Positions 61,888 through 64,000 of a stretch of DNA of 64,000 nucleotides are shown in pieces. The translations under genes and the position numbers were made by a program. Within the stretch, counting starts at the first letter, position 1. Each line of letters starts with the position of its first letter. Source of the stretch: Halomonas cupida. GTDB taxonomy: Bacteria > Pseudomonadota > Gammaproteobacteria > Pseudomonadales > Halomonadaceae. The notes beneath the pieces are model-generated. The model was not told where the DNA came from. It was given only the letters and a program-made list of their open reading frames with translations, and did no database searches. The DNA lies in the NCBI RefSeq assembly GCF_900142755.1, contig NZ_FRCA01000012.1, positions 49,361-113,360 of the forward strand, read 5' to 3'.

Positions 61888-62796
61888 TCATACAGTTTGA
61901 TGGCGTTCCGCCAGAGCCAGCAATCCCGCCAGAGTGGCGGCATCGCTATCGATTTCCCTGACACTGAACTGATGCATTTCCAGCGCCTGACGGTAGAGCG
62001 GATTGAGCCCGCTGGAACCCACCAGCAGGACTTCATCGATATGACTCAGCAATGACCCCCGCTGGGCAAGGATCTCACTGCCGATCAGTACCCCGGACAG
62101 GAAGCTGGCCACTTCATGCGTCGCAAGGCCAGCATACAGATGACGGCTGCGCGCCTCGAACAGGGCATGTAATACCCCGGCAGGGTGTTGCGCCGCAGCC
62201 AGTCCCTGAGCAAAGCCCTTCTTGCTGTGCGGGTGCTCACCACGTGCCGGCTCCCCCGGGAGGGTATGGAAACGCACCGCATGGAAAAGCTCGCCGGTCA
62301 TCGCAGTGCTGAAGTCCACCAAGCTGGCCTGCTCGAGTCGAGCCCATTTGCTGTGCGTACCCGGCAGACAACACACTGCACTGTCACGTTCGGCCAGAGC
62401 CAGCGCGCCGAAAGCCTGGATTTCCTCACCACGCATCACATCCACATGGTCGTCACGCACCACCTTGAGTCCCGGTACTATCCAGGCATTGTCGAGACCG
62501 GGAGCCGCCACCACATTGGCTGCCAGATCCTCGGCAGCGGCCGGAACCTCCAGTTGCGGAGCCTCACTCCAGCCACGTGCCGAGCCGACCATCCCCGACA
62601 GGTAGACGGGCACCTTGCCCCCCTCCCGCCAGCGCCCCACCTGCGACTCGCAGTAATGCGGAAACTCGGCGGTAGTCAGCGCCCGCAGCCCGGCATCGGA
62701 GCGCACCGTTTCCAGGCACTCACCGCTGTGCCGGTCGACGAGGAAGGCGCGGAAATTGCTGGTGCCCCAGTCGATGGCGATCAACCGCTCACTCAT
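61888..62796 (-). CDS. dgoK: 2-dehydro-3-deoxygalactonokinase
   Basis: 302 residues. IAIDWGTSNFRAFLVD phosphate-1 motif, ETVRSDAGLRAL, YLSGMVGSARGWSEAP, CCLPGTHSKWARLE, LVGSSGLNPLYRQALE. Phosphorylates KDGal. ATGA overlap with dgoA stop; ATG 62796 after AGGAG. Confidence 0.94.
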   Translation of the reverse strand: MSERLIAIDWGTSNFRAFLVDRHSGECLETVRSDAGLRALTTAEFPHYCESQVGRWREGGKVPVYLSGMVGSARGWSEAPQLEVPAAAEDLAANVVAAPGLDNAWIVPGLKVVRDDHVDVMRGEEIQAFGALALAERDSAVCCLPGTHSKWARLEQASLVDFSTAMTGELFHAVRFHTLPGEPARGEHPHSKKGFAQGLAAAQHPAGVLHALFEARSRHLYAGLATHEVASFLSGVLIGSEILAQRGSLLSHIDEVLLVGSSGLNPLYRQALEMHQFSVREIDSDAATLAGLLALAERHQTV

Positions 62797-63446
62797 GCAC
62801 GCTCTCCTGCCAGTCGCTTCCATTCGGCAACCAGCTGGGCGGCAATGATCCCGACTTCCTCGGCAGAGCGTCCCGGCTTGTACAGATTACTGCCGTAACC
62901 AAAACCGCCGATGCCTGCGGCATGCCACTCCGCCATATTGCCGAGTTCAATACCACCGACCGCCAGTACCGGTAGGCCAGCCGGCAGAATCGCCTTGATA
63001 TCCTTGAAGTAGCCGGTCCCCAGCCGCGCCGCCGGAAACAGCTTCAGAGCTGTCGCACCGGCTTTCGCCGCGGCCAGAGCCTCAGTCGGTGTCATGCAAC
63101 CGATCATCGGCGCCAGGCCTCGCTGCGCACCGAGAGAAACCAGCGCTGGCTCGGTGTTGGGCGTGATCATCAGAGGCGCCCCCAACTCGGCGAGACGTGC
63201 CGTATCATCTTCTTCCAGCACGGTCCCGGCACCGATCAGCACGTGATCCGGACAATGAGCCACCGCGCGCTCGATGCTCTGCCAGGGTTGCGGTGAATTG
63301 AGCGGTATCTCGATCAGGCGAAATCCCGCCTGAACCAGGGCATCACACACCGGAACGATCTCGTCCGGGGTGATACCGCGCAGGATAGCCACCAGCGGCA
63401 GCTCTGCCATCGCCGTATCCAGCACCTGGCGTTGTGTATCATTCAT
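62793..63446 (-). CDS. dgoA: 2-dehydro-3-deoxy-6-phosphogalactonate aldolase
   Basis: 217 residues. LVAILRGITPDEIVPV, IEIPLNSPQPW, VLIGAGTVLEEDD, ALKLFPAARLG with the Schiff-base Lys, LPVLAVGGIELGNM. Splits KDPGal into pyruvate and glyceraldehyde-3-phosphate. Coupled to dgoK. Confidence 0.95.
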   Translation of the reverse strand: MNDTQRQVLDTAMAELPLVAILRGITPDEIVPVCDALVQAGFRLIEIPLNSPQPWQSIERAVAHCPDHVLIGAGTVLEEDDTARLAELGAPLMITPNTEPALVSLGAQRGLAPMIGCMTPTEALAAAKAGATALKLFPAARLGTGYFKDIKAILPAGLPVLAVGGIELGNMAEWHAAGIGGFGYGSNLYKPGRSAEEVGIIAAQLVAEWKRLAGERA

Positions 63447-63541
63447 GGAAGTCCTCCTATCGACGAATCATTCTACCGCACCTCACCATTCCACCAGCCG
63501 CTGGCAATCTCATACCAGCCACTGACCCGCCGCCAGCAATC

Positions 63542-64000
63542 TCACACCAACCACAGCGCCATGTTGGGCCACATCAGCAAGGCGGCGAGGACACAGAGCT
63601 GCAGGGCGATGAACGGCAGCACCGCGACAAAGATGTCCTTGAGACTGATGCCCGGAGGTGCCACGCCCTTGAGATAGAAGGCGGCCGGCCCGAAGGGCGG
63701 CGACAGGAAGGACACCTGCATGTTGACCGCGAACAGGATGCCGAACCAGATCGGGCTGTAGCCCAGCTGGATGATGATCGGCACGAAGATCGGCAGGGTC
63801 AGCATGGCCACCCCGATCCAGTCGAGGAACATGCCCAGCACCAGCAGGATCGCCATCATCACCAGGATGATCACCACCGGCGCCACGTCCAGGTCCATGA
63901 TCATGCCGGAAATGAAGCGGTTGCCGCCCATCAGGTTGTAGACCCCGACCAGCGCCGCGGCACCGATCCCGATCCAGATGATCATGCCGCAGGTCACCAG
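63542..64000 (-). CDS. TRAP transporter large permease (DctM type), C-terminal part
   Basis: About 153 residues visible, continuing beyond the window's right edge. Membrane helices such as VVIILVMMAILLVLGMFLDW and the conserved FGILFAVNMQVSFLSPPFGPAAFYLKGVAPP. Likely imports a sugar acid feeding dgoK/dgoA. Upstream part and partner genes are outside the window. Confidence 0.9.
   Translation of the reverse strand: MVTCGMIIWIGIGAAALVGVYNLMGGNRFISGMIMDLDVAPVVIILVMMAILLVLGMFLDWIGVAMLTLPIFVPIIIQLGYSPIWFGILFAVNMQVSFLSPPFGPAAFYLKGVAPPGISLKDIFVAVLPFIALQLCVLAALLMWPNMALWLV

Overview
The window reads as chromosomal DNA of a GC-rich, moderately halophilic gammaproteobacterium, most likely Halomonadaceae (Halomonas-like). 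This is an inference from gene content: a compact cobalamin salvage cluster, an osmoprotectant-type ABC operon, paired YeaC/DUF2797 genes, a PutA without the N-terminal DNA-binding domain, a SUF-type Fe-S system with SufT, and TRAP transport beside a DgoK/DgoA pathway. Protein identities rest on motif recognition; no database search was run.

Layout. 1-11011 (minus strand) is a vitamin B12 block. btuFCD-like ABC import genes are followed by cobT-cbiB-cobD-cobU-cobS-cobC-cobU-like, mostly overlapping, and then by a promoter, a cobalamin riboswitch and btuB, which runs off the left edge. 11380-19531 holds a PA0069-type radical SAM gene, a Tat-exported molybdopterin sulfite dehydrogenase with its cytochrome c, a GST, DUF2797/YeaC, a GlpG rhomboid, a metallophosphoesterase and NAD kinase. 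19.6-28.6 kb is an accessory stretch. It holds EamA, Pmp3-like, CBS and AzlCD genes, four full copies of an interspersed 173-bp element, and a decayed island next to tRNA-Gly(CCC) that carries a broken ssb gene. 28.9-38.5 kb carries an acidic 11-residue-repeat protein, a large secreted TolB/amidohydrolase protein, DUF1090, an AraC regulator and putA. 39.3-40.9 kb holds two ompW paralogues separated by copy 5 of the element. 41-44.4 kb has GGCT, YqcC, a sixth (truncated) element copy and a polar amino-acid ABC importer. 44.8-48.9 kb holds DUF3549, a RimB-like protease, rimK and a SanA-like gene. 49.0-55.2 kb is suf regulator-sufBCDS-sufT with a mapped promoter and a Fur-like box. 55.6-59.2 kb is a four-gene glycine-betaine-type ABC operon. 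59.3-64.0 kb holds a glutaredoxin-MauE fusion, an SDR, gluconokinase and a KDGal pathway (dgoK, dgoA) with a truncated TRAP permease.

The most novel signal is the interspersed element. Five full copies are all exactly 173 bp, bounded by TA...TA, and fold into five consecutive stem-loops in one orientation, with paired compensatory substitutions between copies in two stems. A sixth copy is internally deleted. One copy sits inside an ssb remnant so that removing 171 bp (57 codons) restores a continuous SSB reading frame with a single TA. The element is open in one frame in every full copy. It therefore looks like a non-autonomous, TA-targeting, structured repeat that can insert in frame, by analogy with the palindromic elements of Rickettsia. 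Other points of interest are several short tandem arrays of 13-15 bp units near gene starts (two with exactly 14-bp period), two CobU-family paralogues with complementary motif loss, and a possible attachment-site pair at tRNA-Gly.
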